A stretch of DNA of 64,000 bases from a virus, in IMG/VR virus record IMGVR_UViG_3300042923_000502, positions 1-64,000 of that record; one strand, given 5' to 3'. A program made the position numbers and the translations under genes. The notes below the pieces were generated by a model, which was not told the origin of the DNA, did not search any database, and saw only the letters and a list, made by a program, of their open reading frames with translations. Shown here piece by piece: positions 55,701-63,656 of this stretch; position 1 is the stretch's first letter; the number at the start of each line of letters is the position of its first letter.

Positions 55701-57194
55701 ATGGCGGCAAGAGGAAATAGAAACCCTAAAAAAGATGTAGTTCCGGCAACTCAAGGCACAAGCGCACTCGCTGTGCTTAACAATGAAGACGAACAAGCGC
55801 TTGATCTTGATATTTTCCACAAGCTTATGACAATCCGTTCTATTCAAGAGCAAAAGCGCATGATTCGCTTTGACTTGGCGATTCAACGTAATGAAGTATG
55901 GAAAGAAAACAAAAACGGCGTGTTCCAACAATCATTGCTGATCGACTCCGTACTTCGCAAATATCCGATTGGTCAAGTGTTTGTCATCCAAATGGGAGAC
56001 GAATTCATGTGGATGGCTGACGGTAAGCAACGTTGGACAACAATCTTCAAATACCTTGACAACGGTTTTCCACTTGCTAAGGGAACTCGTCCCGTCAAAG
56101 CTAAAGACCCGGAAACAGGCGAAGTAAGAATGTACAACATTGAGGGCAAGTTTTTCAAGGACTTGGATAAAGTTCTTCAAAACAAAATCCTCAACTATGA
56201 AATGGATGTTAAGCATTTGACGAATGCTACACCAGCGGAAATCGAAGAAATCTTCTTGCGTCTTAACAATGGTACTCCATTGACCAAGATTGAATTGACT
56301 CGCGTAGAGCTTGGTGAAGAAAATATGGTCAAAGTTGCGAAGATTGCCGACAAGCCATTCTTCAAAGCATTGACCGCAATTTCTGCCGACTCCCGCAATC
56401 GTTTCATTGACCATGAAATGATCTTGCAAACACTTATGATCATTTCTGGAAGAGATACCGACATTTCCGGCAATGAGATTAGAGAATTTGCAAAAGTCGT
56501 CAAGACAAACGGACTTTCCGATGATGTTGTTGAATTGATGATCAAAGTTGCTGACTTCCTTGAAGCTGCATTTAGCCAATTCATTGCTATCAAAGACGGA
56601 AAACCGGATATGAAGATTTTGAAACAAATTCTCAAGAAGGTTCATGTGCCGATTGTGGTCAATACGGCGGTTGAAACAATTTATCGTGAAGGTCAAGAAA
56701 TTGAAGCAGAAGTGTTTGGATTGTGGGCAAAAGACTTCCTTTATGATAGATACAAAACGGGTTCAACCTATGGTCGTGCTTGCGCAGGTGGTTCCGCTAA
56801 GAAGGACAATGTTAAAACTCGTATCAAAGAAATGAGAGCGGATTTTAACAAGCACATTGAAAAAATCAAACAAACGTATGAAGAAAATGCGGATATCCGC
56901 GAACAAATCAAGAAAGAACGCGAAGAAGCGGAAGCCGCAGAAAAGCTTCGCTTGGAAGAAGAAGCGCGTAATGCTGCGGAAAATAATGGTGAGGGCAATG
57001 ACGACAAAGGCAATGATGCCGATGATGTAGTAAACGAAGAAAATAATACACCAGAAGAACCTTCCGGCGACGACTCCGATAAAGATAAAGGCGAAGAAGT
57101 CAATGACTCTGATTCGGATGACAAAGACAAGGTTGAACCGGAAGACAAGGGTTCGGAAGATGATAAGCCGGAAGATGGCAAGGAAGAAGAATAA
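55701..57194 (+). CDS. DUF262/ParB-like nuclease-fold protein
   Basis: 497 residues. DLAIQRNEVWKENKNGVFQQ (~60) and WMADGKQRWTTIFKYLDNGF (~105) are the QR-W and DGxQR-TT motifs of the DUF262 (GmrS-type, ParB-superfamily) fold; NATPAEIEEIFLRLNNGTPL is typical too. The C-terminal ~120 residues are coiled coil then very acidic (DDSDKDKGEEVNDSDSDDKD). It lacks the HNH half of GmrSD restriction enzymes, so it is probably not a complete type IV enzyme. G+C is higher than in neighbours. Function unknown, possibly NTP-dependent DNA processing. Confidence 0.8.
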   Translation: MAARGNRNPKKDVVPATQGTSALAVLNNEDEQALDLDIFHKLMTIRSIQEQKRMIRFDLAIQRNEVWKENKNGVFQQSLLIDSVLRKYPIGQVFVIQMGDEFMWMADGKQRWTTIFKYLDNGFPLAKGTRPVKAKDPETGEVRMYNIEGKFFKDLDKVLQNKILNYEMDVKHLTNATPAEIEEIFLRLNNGTPLTKIELTRVELGEENMVKVAKIADKPFFKALTAISADSRNRFIDHEMILQTLMIISGRDTDISGNEIREFAKVVKTNGLSDDVVELMIKVADFLEAAFSQFIAIKDGKPDMKILKQILKKVHVPIVVNTAVETIYREGQEIEAEVFGLWAKDFLYDRYKTGSTYGRACAGGSAKKDNVKTRIKEMRADFNKHIEKIKQTYEENADIREQIKKEREEAEAAEKLRLEEEARNAAENNGEGNDDKGNDADDVVNEENNTPEEPSGDDSDKDKGEEVNDSDSDDKDKVEPEDKGSEDDKPEDGKEEE

Positions 57195-57206
57195 GCTATA
57201 AGCTAA

Positions 57207-57245
57207 AAAGCGCCATATAGAAATATGTGGCGCTTTCTATTCTTT
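57207..57245 (+). terminator. Intrinsic terminator
   Basis: AAAGCGCCATAT/ATATGTGGCGCTTT followed by CTATTCTTT. Confidence 0.85.
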
Positions 57246-57258
57246 AGTATAGTTTCCC

Positions 57259-57288
57259 TTGACTTTTTGATCTAAGTGAAATTATACT
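57259..57288 (+). promoter_or_regulatory. Promoter
   Basis: TTGACT (57259-57264), 18 bases, TATACT (57283-57288); AGATAAAATGA follows at 57297. Confidence 0.7.
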
Positions 57289-57326
57289 AAGTAATAGATA
57301 AAATGAAAATGAAGGGATTTGACATA

Positions 57327-58022
57327 ATGAAAAAAGAGTCAATCAAAGAAAGCATCCGAAAGTTGCTTGTAAAAGCAGGAGATAGTGGAGCTACACTTGC
57401 GGAGAAAGATGAAGCATATCTGATGGCTCAACGTTTGATGTTGAAGCACAAGATTGATAAAGGTGAGCTAGATGAAAAGACAAGTGCTCAAAAGAGATTA
57501 GAGGAGATATATCACAAGCCAGTGACAGACTATATAACCCTTAATTTTTGGCATAGAGGATTGGCGAGAATTATTTCCAAAAACTTTAAATGCCTACACT
57601 ATATTGATTATTGGCAGGGTGCATGGAATTCCAAAGATGCCAATAAGAAAAGATTGATGATGTTTGGTATAGTAGAGGATGTAGAGATTGCCGCAGATGT
57701 TTATGAGAGTGCATTTAAAGCTATCGAAACACATTCCAAAGATTACATCAACTCTAGAGAAGATGTACCTAAACACTTGAGAACAGGAGTAAAAAATGAC
57801 TTCATTCAAGGATATCTTGACGGACTCGCTGCTAAATTTGAAGATCAAGTTGCCAAGTATCAATTGGTTATTGCGGTGAATGCATTGGTAAAGAAGGAAC
57901 ATGATGACATGGGATTTGGGAAAGCAAGGGCAGCAACAAGATCAAGCGCTCATGATGCTCATGCTACAACTAGCGGATACATTAAAGGAAGAAGCTTTGC
58001 AAGTGGAGAATTAATCAAGTAG
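57327..58022 (+). CDS. DUF2786-like protein
   Basis: 231 residues from MKKESIKESIRKLLVKAGDS. The opening IRKLLxKAxDxGATxxEKDEAYLMAQRLM is the DUF2786 signature seen in many phage proteins; the second half (AADVYESAFKAIETHSKDYI) is also typical. Function unknown. Confidence 0.78.
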   Translation: MKKESIKESIRKLLVKAGDSGATLAEKDEAYLMAQRLMLKHKIDKGELDEKTSAQKRLEEIYHKPVTDYITLNFWHRGLARIISKNFKCLHYIDYWQGAWNSKDANKKRLMMFGIVEDVEIAADVYESAFKAIETHSKDYINSREDVPKHLRTGVKNDFIQGYLDGLAAKFEDQVAKYQLVIAVNALVKKEHDDMGFGKARAATRSSAHDAHATTSGYIKGRSFASGELIK

Positions 58023-58056
58023 TTCTCCACTCTACTTTACTAAAGGAAGTGATAAC

Positions 58057-58122
58057 ATGAAATTTGTAGGTGGAGCTATTGTAGTCATTGCATTTGTTTT
58101 GTTGGCGATTATCACAAAATAG
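58057..58122 (+). CDS. Single-helix membrane peptide
   Basis: 21 residues, MKFVGGAIVVIAFVLLAIIT then K: one membrane span. AAAGGAAGTGATAAC upstream supports translation. Confidence 0.55.
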   Translation: MKFVGGAIVVIAFVLLAIITK

Positions 58123-58149
58123 ACATAAACAAAAGGGTGTGTAAAAGCA

Positions 58150-58359
58150 ATGGTAAGGCTAAATGTGCCAAAAGATGAATCTTTAGAAGTTGTTCTTAGG
58201 AAATTTGAAAAGTCGAAAAAGGGACAGCATGATTACATGGAGTTGTTTGTAGTGTTTTTTCGTTGCATTAGACCTGACAATGGCTTGACTTGGGAGAGAA
58301 TCGAAGAGATTATTGTAAAAGTTCTGAGTGAAAGAGAGGTCAAGTCCGATGATAACTAA
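58150..58359 (+). CDS. Small protein, unknown
   Basis: 69 residues (MVRLNVPKDESLEVVLRKFE start), basic, helical. Overlaps the next gene start by eleven bases. Confidence 0.62.
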   Translation: MVRLNVPKDESLEVVLRKFEKSKKGQHDYMELFVVFFRCIRPDNGLTWERIEEIIVKVLSEREVKSDDN

Positions 58360-58903
58360 GGTTGTAGCAGCATATGGCAGAATGTTGACTCTTACATGTG
58401 ACAATAATTGTGAAAAAGCTTTTGGAATACGAGAAAGACCATATATTCAGTTAGATGGCAATGTTGACAATATCGCTTGGTTATCTGATGATGAAGTTGG
58501 AATTGCTCCGATTGATCCAGGCACAGATGAAGGTGGTCATAGGAAGCCAACATGTGAAAAAGAAAAGTTGAATAAATGGTGCTTTCGTCAGTGTGAAAGA
58601 TGCAGTGAATTCAATCAAGGCGAAGAAGTTATTGTTAAAAGTTTCGACAAAAGAGTTTACAACATTGACAACAATGTAAATAAGATCATGTCCCTATTGG
58701 AAACCTACGACAAAATATTTATTGGAGAATCAGATAACAGGGACGAAGAATTGAAAAAGGAATCAGAACGTATTACTCCTGAATTCAAGTCTTTGATTGA
58801 AAACATGACTCTTGATGAATTAAAAGCACTTCTTCAAAGCGATTTAAAGACAACATATTTCAAGTTTCGCATATTTTGTCAGGCAAAGGAATTAGGTCTT
58901 TAA
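58349..58903 (+). CDS. Cysteine-rich protein, unknown
   Basis: 184 residues from MITKVVAAYGRMLTLTCDNN. Cysteines at ~17, 21, 70, 80, 84 and 87 (CDNNC, WCFRQCERC) suggest metal binding. The ending has an FKSLIENMTLDELKALLQSD helix. AGAGGTCAAGTCCG upstream. Confidence 0.66.
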   Translation: MITKVVAAYGRMLTLTCDNNCEKAFGIRERPYIQLDGNVDNIAWLSDDEVGIAPIDPGTDEGGHRKPTCEKEKLNKWCFRQCERCSEFNQGEEVIVKSFDKRVYNIDNNVNKIMSLLETYDKIFIGESDNRDEELKKESERITPEFKSLIENMTLDELKALLQSDLKTTYFKFRIFCQAKELGL

Positions 58904-58924
58904 TAATTTAAAGGAGAGAATGAA

Positions 58925-59251
58925 ATGCTAAAAGATCAATGGACTATTGAACGTTGTGGAACATATGCCGACAAAAATACATTGTGGCATTTTACTTCAA
59001 AGGAAAATGAATCAGTTTCTCTTTTTCTTAGGGCTATTGATGAAGACGAAGCATGGATTAAACTGGGCAAGATAGTTGGTCAGGAGAATGAAGACGTTGA
59101 TACAGAGGTTTTTGAGGGCAAGATAATCCTAAGAGATATATACGATTTGGTTTTCGTAGATAACTACGAAAATGGTCAGCAAACTTTACACAAACACCTT
59201 ATTGAACAAGGGAATCAAACGGTTGAGGTTTCAGTGAGAATTAAGCCATAG
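58925..59251 (+). CDS. 108-residue protein, paralog B
   Basis: Starts MLKDQWTIERCGTYADKNTL; same length and shared motifs as the gene at 52867 (EAWIKLG, DTEVFEG, QTVEVSVRIKP). AAAGGAGAGAATGAA upstream. Confidence 0.72.
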   Translation: MLKDQWTIERCGTYADKNTLWHFTSKENESVSLFLRAIDEDEAWIKLGKIVGQENEDVDTEVFEGKIILRDIYDLVFVDNYENGQQTLHKHLIEQGNQTVEVSVRIKP

Positions 59252-59275
59252 ATAAAAGCTTACTTTTATCTACAA
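59249..59275 (+). repeat. AGATAAAA hairpin c
   Basis: TAGATAAAAGC..TTTTATCTA starting in the stop codon of paralog B, matching hairpin b after paralog A. Confidence 0.75.
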
Positions 59276-59289
59276 GGAGATGGTGAATA

Positions 59290-59733
59290 ATGGGCAGAGT
59301 GTGGAGAGCGAAGGGTGGCAGGAAGTTAAGAAAATATTCAAAACCGGAAGAAAGAATAATAAAGCAAATTAAAAACACTAGACCTAATATTTGTTATTTT
59401 TGTGATAAGCTGATTGAAGAAGATGAAGACTTGACTATTGATCATCTTCATCCTTATGATGGCACTAACACGACAGAGGAAAACTGTGTAATCTCTTGTA
59501 AGTCATGTAATAATGAAAAAGGTGCAATGAATGAAGAAGAATATATTTTATTCAAATCTTACAAATCAAACATGTCAAGGAAAACGACTGGATTTATTTT
59601 AGCAGAGCAAGAAAGGGTAGTTAATGAACTAAAAAAACGAAACAGAAAGAACAATCTTGCATTGGATGAAGACAATATGCTATTGATGTATAAGGCAAAA
59701 GCAATTAACATACTATTAAAGGAGAGACAATAA
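59290..59733 (+). CDS. HNH endonuclease
   Basis: 147 residues. ICYFCDKLIEEDEDLTIDHL (~35) and NCVISCKSCNNEKGAM (~68) give the zinc cysteines and the catalytic DH; PYDGTNTTEEN lies between. Basic N-terminus (RVWRAKGGRKLRKY) may contact DNA. A second, distinct HNH enzyme in the window. Confidence 0.87.
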   Translation: MGRVWRAKGGRKLRKYSKPEERIIKQIKNTRPNICYFCDKLIEEDEDLTIDHLHPYDGTNTTEENCVISCKSCNNEKGAMNEEEYILFKSYKSNMSRKTTGFILAEQERVVNELKKRNRKNNLALDEDNMLLMYKAKAINILLKERQ

Positions 59734-59734
59734 T

Positions 59735-59995
59735 ATGCATTCATTTCACGGTAAAACGGCTAATTTTCACTTTGATGGAGATATGGGCGGCGATCTGATT
59801 ATTATGCCAAAGAAGGAAAATGGAAATCCTTTACTAGATAAAGATGGAGAGTTGGTAGAGGTTAGAATTGATGCAGAAGATATATTGAAGCTTGTTGCTT
59901 ATCATTATGTGTTGCCGGAAGCTATTGGCAATCTTGAAAACATGGATCATCTGAAACTCCTGAATATACTTAGAACAAATCCGATTGACAAATAA
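59735..59995 (+). CDS. Small protein, unknown
   Basis: 86 residues (MHSFHGKTANFHFDGDMGGD start), AAAGGAGAGACAATAAT upstream inside the HNH end. Acidic. Unrecognised. Confidence 0.64.
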   Translation: MHSFHGKTANFHFDGDMGGDLIIMPKKENGNPLLDKDGELVEVRIDAEDILKLVAYHYVLPEAIGNLENMDHLKLLNILRTNPIDK

Positions 59996-60043
59996 TTCTA
60001 ACCCGATGTAATATAAAATAAAATTCAATAAGGCGGTGTACCA

Positions 60044-60343
60044 ATGGATAGAAGAGTTATCGTGTTAACTCCTAGTGAGTGGGAAGATCGCAAGCCATTG
60101 TCCAAATGCTTATCAGATGCCTATCAGGAATTGCACTATGCTAAAACCTTTGATGCCGTTATAGATGCAAAACTAATTGACTTGTGCCGCGAAGACAAGT
60201 CAAAGGAAGATTTAGAATTGATTGTAGATGAAATAAAGGAAATGAGAAAAGGCATGATGAAGCATATTCATGCATCTCAAGCAATTGTTGGTTCGGTTTC
60301 TACCGTGATTGACTATAAGGAAAGACAAGGAACAGTCTCCTAA
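60044..60343 (+). CDS. Helical protein, unknown
   Basis: 99 residues (MDRRVIVLTPSEWEDRKPLS start), AAGGCGGTGTACCA upstream. Mostly helical. Ends inside a terminator hairpin. Confidence 0.64.
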   Translation: MDRRVIVLTPSEWEDRKPLSKCLSDAYQELHYAKTFDAVIDAKLIDLCREDKSKEDLELIVDEIKEMRKGMMKHIHASQAIVGSVSTVIDYKERQGTVS

Positions 60344-60360
60344 GACTGTTCCCTTTTTTT
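60329..60360 (+). terminator. Intrinsic terminator
   Basis: GGAACAGTCT-CCTA-AGACTGTTCC followed by CTTTTTTT; overlaps the stop codon. Confidence 0.92.
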
Positions 60361-60529
60361 GTTGATAGCCAATCAAAAACGGACAAGCAAAAAATAAAAT
60401 CATAAATGTTTCTAAAACGTGGATAGTCTAAACATCGTATCTGACAAGTATTCTCGGTTCAATAAAATGTCCTTTTTATCAAAAAATGCAGAATTGACCC
60501 AACTAATTCCACATTTTAGGTAAAAAATG
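60361..60529 (+). other. Gene-free gap ahead of the repressor-like operon
   Basis: No gene; AT-rich, holds only the upstream flank of the promoter at 60530. Confidence 0.4.
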
Positions 60530-60558
60530 TTGACTTGAGGATAAATGCAATATATAAT
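60530..60558 (+). promoter_or_regulatory. Promoter
   Basis: TTGACT (60530-60535), 17 bases, TATAAT (60553-60558). Drives the two-gene unit with the recombinase-fold protein; a ~150-base leader follows. Confidence 0.8.
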
Positions 60559-60707
60559 GAAAACACGGAAACAAATTAGTTGTGCGCAATTTATTTATGA
60601 ATCGGCTTAATAAAATTTGATTAAAGTTGGCATGTTTTGGGTAAGATAATCATAGTAGTAAGTGTGCGGGATAAATAAAAGAATAAATGGAAAGAAGGGA
60701 CAAGCAA

Positions 60708-61502
60708 ATGAAAAGTTTAAAAGAATTGTATGCGGTATTAAATGAAAACTTAGCAATGTACAAGCACAACAAAGTCGTGCTGGAAGATGTTAAAGTGCTG
60801 ATGCAAGAATACGGTATCTTTAGAGGTGAAACACAAAAGATTTTTACTAACAAAGTAACATTAGAATCGCTAGACAGAAGAGTTTTAATATTGCTTGTTG
60901 ACTCTTTACATCGTTCCACAAGAGAATATGGCTTAAATCCTTACGGATACTTTACTGACAAGGAAGTAAAGGATGCTAAAACTCAAGAAATAATCATTAA
61001 TAATGAAGCAAATCATTTCCCCGTGAAAATACATAATGTAATCAAAAAGGAAGAGAATAAATTTGTTGCATTTATTAATGCGAAAGAGTTAGTGAGACTT
61101 TACAATTTAAACCTATTAGGCTATAATTACAATATAACCAAGCAATATAAAATGGTTTTAAAGAATGGCACTTTTGTAAAAACGGTTGACATCAACTCAA
61201 AAGATGTTAAAGACATTGCGCAGAAGATTTTAAGAAATGTATATGATATGAAACCAATTGTTCTGAATGTAGTATTAGGAAGCGGAAAAGGCAAGGAGTT
61301 AACATTTGAAAGCAACGAACTGACGATTCACAAAAGTAATATAGAAATAATTAGCGGTCTTCATGATGTTAGCGCTCTTGCTAACATATTGGAAGAGGAT
61401 AGCGACTTGGAGATTAAAGTAGAGCTTGAAATTCTCCATTACAATGAATCTGATGCATTGGATTACTATAACAAATTAAGCTTAAAGGGTGGTGTAAACT
61501 AA
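60708..61502 (+). CDS. Unknown protein cotranscribed with recombinase-fold protein
   Basis: 264 residues from MKSLKELYAVLNENLAMYKH, behind GAAGGGACAAGCAA. Helical first third, beta-rich rest (KSNIEIISGLHDVSALANIL). It overlaps the next start, so the two products are probably made together and may form a complex. Confidence 0.68.
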   Translation: MKSLKELYAVLNENLAMYKHNKVVLEDVKVLMQEYGIFRGETQKIFTNKVTLESLDRRVLILLVDSLHRSTREYGLNPYGYFTDKEVKDAKTQEIIINNEANHFPVKIHNVIKKEENKFVAFINAKELVRLYNLNLLGYNYNITKQYKMVLKNGTFVKTVDINSKDVKDIAQKILRNVYDMKPIVLNVVLGSGKGKELTFESNELTIHKSNIEIISGLHDVSALANILEEDSDLEIKVELEILHYNESDALDYYNKLSLKGGVN

Positions 61503-62479
61503 TGGAAAGTTCAAAACTCTACAATCCAATTGTCAAGGAAGAGTTCTTGTCTCAGGATCATTTCTCAATTGAGACAAGAGATATTTATCGTAGAATATTT
61601 GTTAATAGCAAAGACAGCGAAACAATGTTAGGCAAAGACCTCTATGACTTTACCAGAGAAGAAATTGAAGAAGTTTTGCACAGCCTAAATCCGTTGACAC
61701 CAGCCATTTCTGCTTCTAATGGAAGAATTGTTTCTTCTTATATTAATTGGTGGATTACTTCAAATAATCTCAACAAAATCAATCCGTTGAATTCCGTAGG
61801 TGCAAATTGGTTTAACAAGTTTGTGGACAAGACAAAGAAAATCTACTTCTCTTACAAGGAAATTAAGGAAATCATGGACTTGAGTGAAAATGCACAAGAT
61901 GCCGTTATAGTTGGCATGTATTTTGAGAATATCTCTGGCAAGGATGGAAGCGAAATCAGAAACTTGCAAATTGGTGATATTGACCAAGAAAAGAATCTTG
62001 TTATTTTGCGCGAAGATGGGTCAAGCCCAAGAGTGCAAGAAATCAGTGAATCTTTGAAAAAATTAATGATAAGTGCTTACAAGCAGAACACATATATAAA
62101 GAAAAACGGAGAAATGATTGAGGTTGACAATATTAGAAACTATACTGATCTTGTGCGCAATCAATATATTGTTAGAAACTCTATAACAAGAACGGACTCA
62201 GATAATTCGGCGGTTCATTCATCATTAATTTACCGTAGATTGAAGATACTTAGTGAATCTTTCGGCTATCCATATTTGACGGGCAAAAACATAACAAGAT
62301 CAGCAATGATCTATTATGCTTATCAATTGTTGCAAAAAGAACACGTGCTTGGAAAGGAACAATATGAGAAGATTGCCAACAAATTTGGTTTGAAAAATTG
62401 GTACACCTTAAAAGACTTTTGCAACCTTGAGACAATTAATAAGTTATACAATGAAACCGCCGCAACATATAGTGCGTAA
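61502..62479 (+). CDS. Recombinase-fold protein without catalytic residues, putative repressor
   Basis: 325 residues with the tyrosine-recombinase layout: SAM-like N-domain (~15-95) and C-domain (~120-310). At the HxxR box it reads NITRSAMIYYAY (R kept, H lost), the first Arg region reads ENISGKDGSEIRN, and no Tyr follows a GH box (the end is YTLKDFCNLETINKLY). So cleavage is unlikely and DNA binding more likely. The 325-residue SPbeta master repressor MrpR (YopR) is described as such a protein; the parallel is from memory. Confidence 0.65.
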   Translation: MESSKLYNPIVKEEFLSQDHFSIETRDIYRRIFVNSKDSETMLGKDLYDFTREEIEEVLHSLNPLTPAISASNGRIVSSYINWWITSNNLNKINPLNSVGANWFNKFVDKTKKIYFSYKEIKEIMDLSENAQDAVIVGMYFENISGKDGSEIRNLQIGDIDQEKNLVILREDGSSPRVQEISESLKKLMISAYKQNTYIKKNGEMIEVDNIRNYTDLVRNQYIVRNSITRTDSDNSAVHSSLIYRRLKILSESFGYPYLTGKNITRSAMIYYAYQLLQKEHVLGKEQYEKIANKFGLKNWYTLKDFCNLETINKLYNETAATYSA

Positions 62480-62487
62480 AGAAACAA

Positions 62488-62551
62488 AATAGAAACAGAA
62501 GCAAAGAAGGAGTTTTAATTAACAAATTCCTTTTTTGTTTCTGTTTCTATT
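62488..62551 (+). terminator. Terminator after the repressor-like operon
   Basis: AATAGAAACAG (62488)/CTGTTTCTATT (62541) extended inward by AAGGA../TCCTTTTTT pairs. Confidence 0.75.
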
Positions 62552-62577
62552 CTCACAAAAGGGGATGATATAAATAG

Positions 62578-62706
62578 ATGAATTCAGAAAAGTATAATTA
62601 TGGTAGTATAATATCTGAATGTAAGAAAAAGGAATTTTTCACATGTGACAATCTTATACATAAACGCGCAAAAAAATACCCGAATTTACTATTTTTGTCG
62701 GGATAA
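62578..62706 (+). CDS. Short protein, unknown
   Basis: 42 residues (MNSEKYNYGSIISECKKKEF start), AAAAGGGGATGATATAAATAG upstream. Basic; between a terminator and a promoter. Confidence 0.52.
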   Translation: MNSEKYNYGSIISECKKKEFFTCDNLIHKRAKKYPNLLFLSG

Positions 62707-62709
62707 GCC

Positions 62710-62780
62710 TTGACAAACTATGGGTATTTACCTATACTAAGATGGTAAAGATGTTTACCCATTATTAACCACATAAATTG
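62710..62780 (+). promoter_or_regulatory. Promoter with operator-like dyads
   Basis: TTGACA (62710-62715), 17 bases, TATACT (62733-62738). Dyads GGTATTTACC (in the spacer) and GGTAAA-GATG-TTTACC (after -10), and TGGGTA/TACCCA pair across them. Two repressor sites covering the promoter are suggested. Confidence 0.7.
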
Positions 62781-62845
62781 TTTTTGAAACAAAGATATTA
62801 AAATTTTTATGATTTATATCTTGTTATATAATAGGGAGGAATAAT

Positions 62846-63262
62846 ATGTATAGAAAAAAATATCAAGTTGCTCCATCTTTGCTTGAGGAATTTGATTTGA
62901 CAAAAGCTCAAGTCCCTTTGCTTTCTTTCCTTATCGAATCCCCTCAAGACCTAAATCTATTCCGAACAAAATTTTGGAATGGTCAACGTAACTCACAAAC
63001 CTCTGCCATATCGGATTTTCGTTTGTGGAAGATACAAAATAAAATAAAAAAACGACTATCTTTCACAAGATTCGAACGTTTGTTCGGGTGTGATGCTCAG
63101 TATGCACTTGAGAAGCTAACTCAAAGACCTGTAGGAGCAATTACCACAAATGCAATACTAAACGATATAAAGGAATCAAAATACCAATTGCATACAATAT
63201 TCGACATTTGTATGGACAATCCGCAATTGAGCATTAATAGAGTGCGTGTAGACGCACAATAA
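62846..63262 (+). CDS. Basic protein, unknown
   Basis: 138 residues (MYRKKYQVAPSLLEEFDLTK start) behind AGGGAGGAATAAT. Basic, helical, with LWKIQNKIKKRLSFTRFERL. Its promoter carries operator-like dyads, so it may be a regulated early gene. Confidence 0.66.
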   Translation: MYRKKYQVAPSLLEEFDLTKAQVPLLSFLIESPQDLNLFRTKFWNGQRNSQTSAISDFRLWKIQNKIKKRLSFTRFERLFGCDAQYALEKLTQRPVGAITTNAILNDIKESKYQLHTIFDICMDNPQLSINRVRVDAQ

Positions 63263-63289
63263 ATAAAATCATTAATCATCTTAGGGGGT

Positions 63290-63321
63290 TCGGGTTTACT
63301 TATATCGTAGAGTAGACCCGA
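63290..63321 (+). terminator. Hairpin, likely terminator
   Basis: TCGGGTTTAC (63290)/GTAGACCCGA (63312), 10 bp, then TTTTTTC after eleven bases. Confidence 0.65.
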
Positions 63322-63346
63322 TGCGGAAATTTTTTCAAAAAATGTA

Positions 63347-63376
63347 TTGACAACACGGATATCGGGATGATATCTT
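63347..63376 (+). promoter_or_regulatory. Promoter
   Basis: TTGACA (63347-63352), 18 bases, TATCTT (63371-63376); GATATC palindromes flank it and AGATAAAATGA follows at 63396. Confidence 0.62.
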
Positions 63377-63423
63377 TTAATTGTAAACAAACGCAAGATA
63401 AAATGAAAAGGAGTAACACATAA

Positions 63424-63633
63424 ATGACACAATACACAGAAGTATATGTAGAATGCAAAAAAGAATTGTTGGGAAGAAACGATGTCGTTCTGTTTGCGAA
63501 AGGCGAAAAGTACTTGGCTAGAGTATGGACGAATAGCGCTGTTGTAAAAGATGCAACCGGATGCTTTCGCTCTCTGTATGAATTGAAAAGCGACAAGTTT
63601 TACAAGGAGTATTTTGAACAAATACAAATGTAA
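63424..63633 (+). CDS. Small basic protein, unknown
   Basis: 69 residues (MTQYTEVYVECKKELLGRND start), AAAAGGAGTAACACATAA upstream. First gene before the kinase-like gene, 23 bases apart. Confidence 0.65.
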   Translation: MTQYTEVYVECKKELLGRNDVVLFAKGEKYLARVWTNSAVVKDATGCFRSLYELKSDKFYKEYFEQIQM

Positions 63634-63656
63634 GATAAAACAAAGGAGTGATAAAA

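Noticed and set aside
55932-57181. Long antisense frames under the DUF262-type gene
   Set aside because: Shadow of a GC-rich, biased coding sequence; no start signals.
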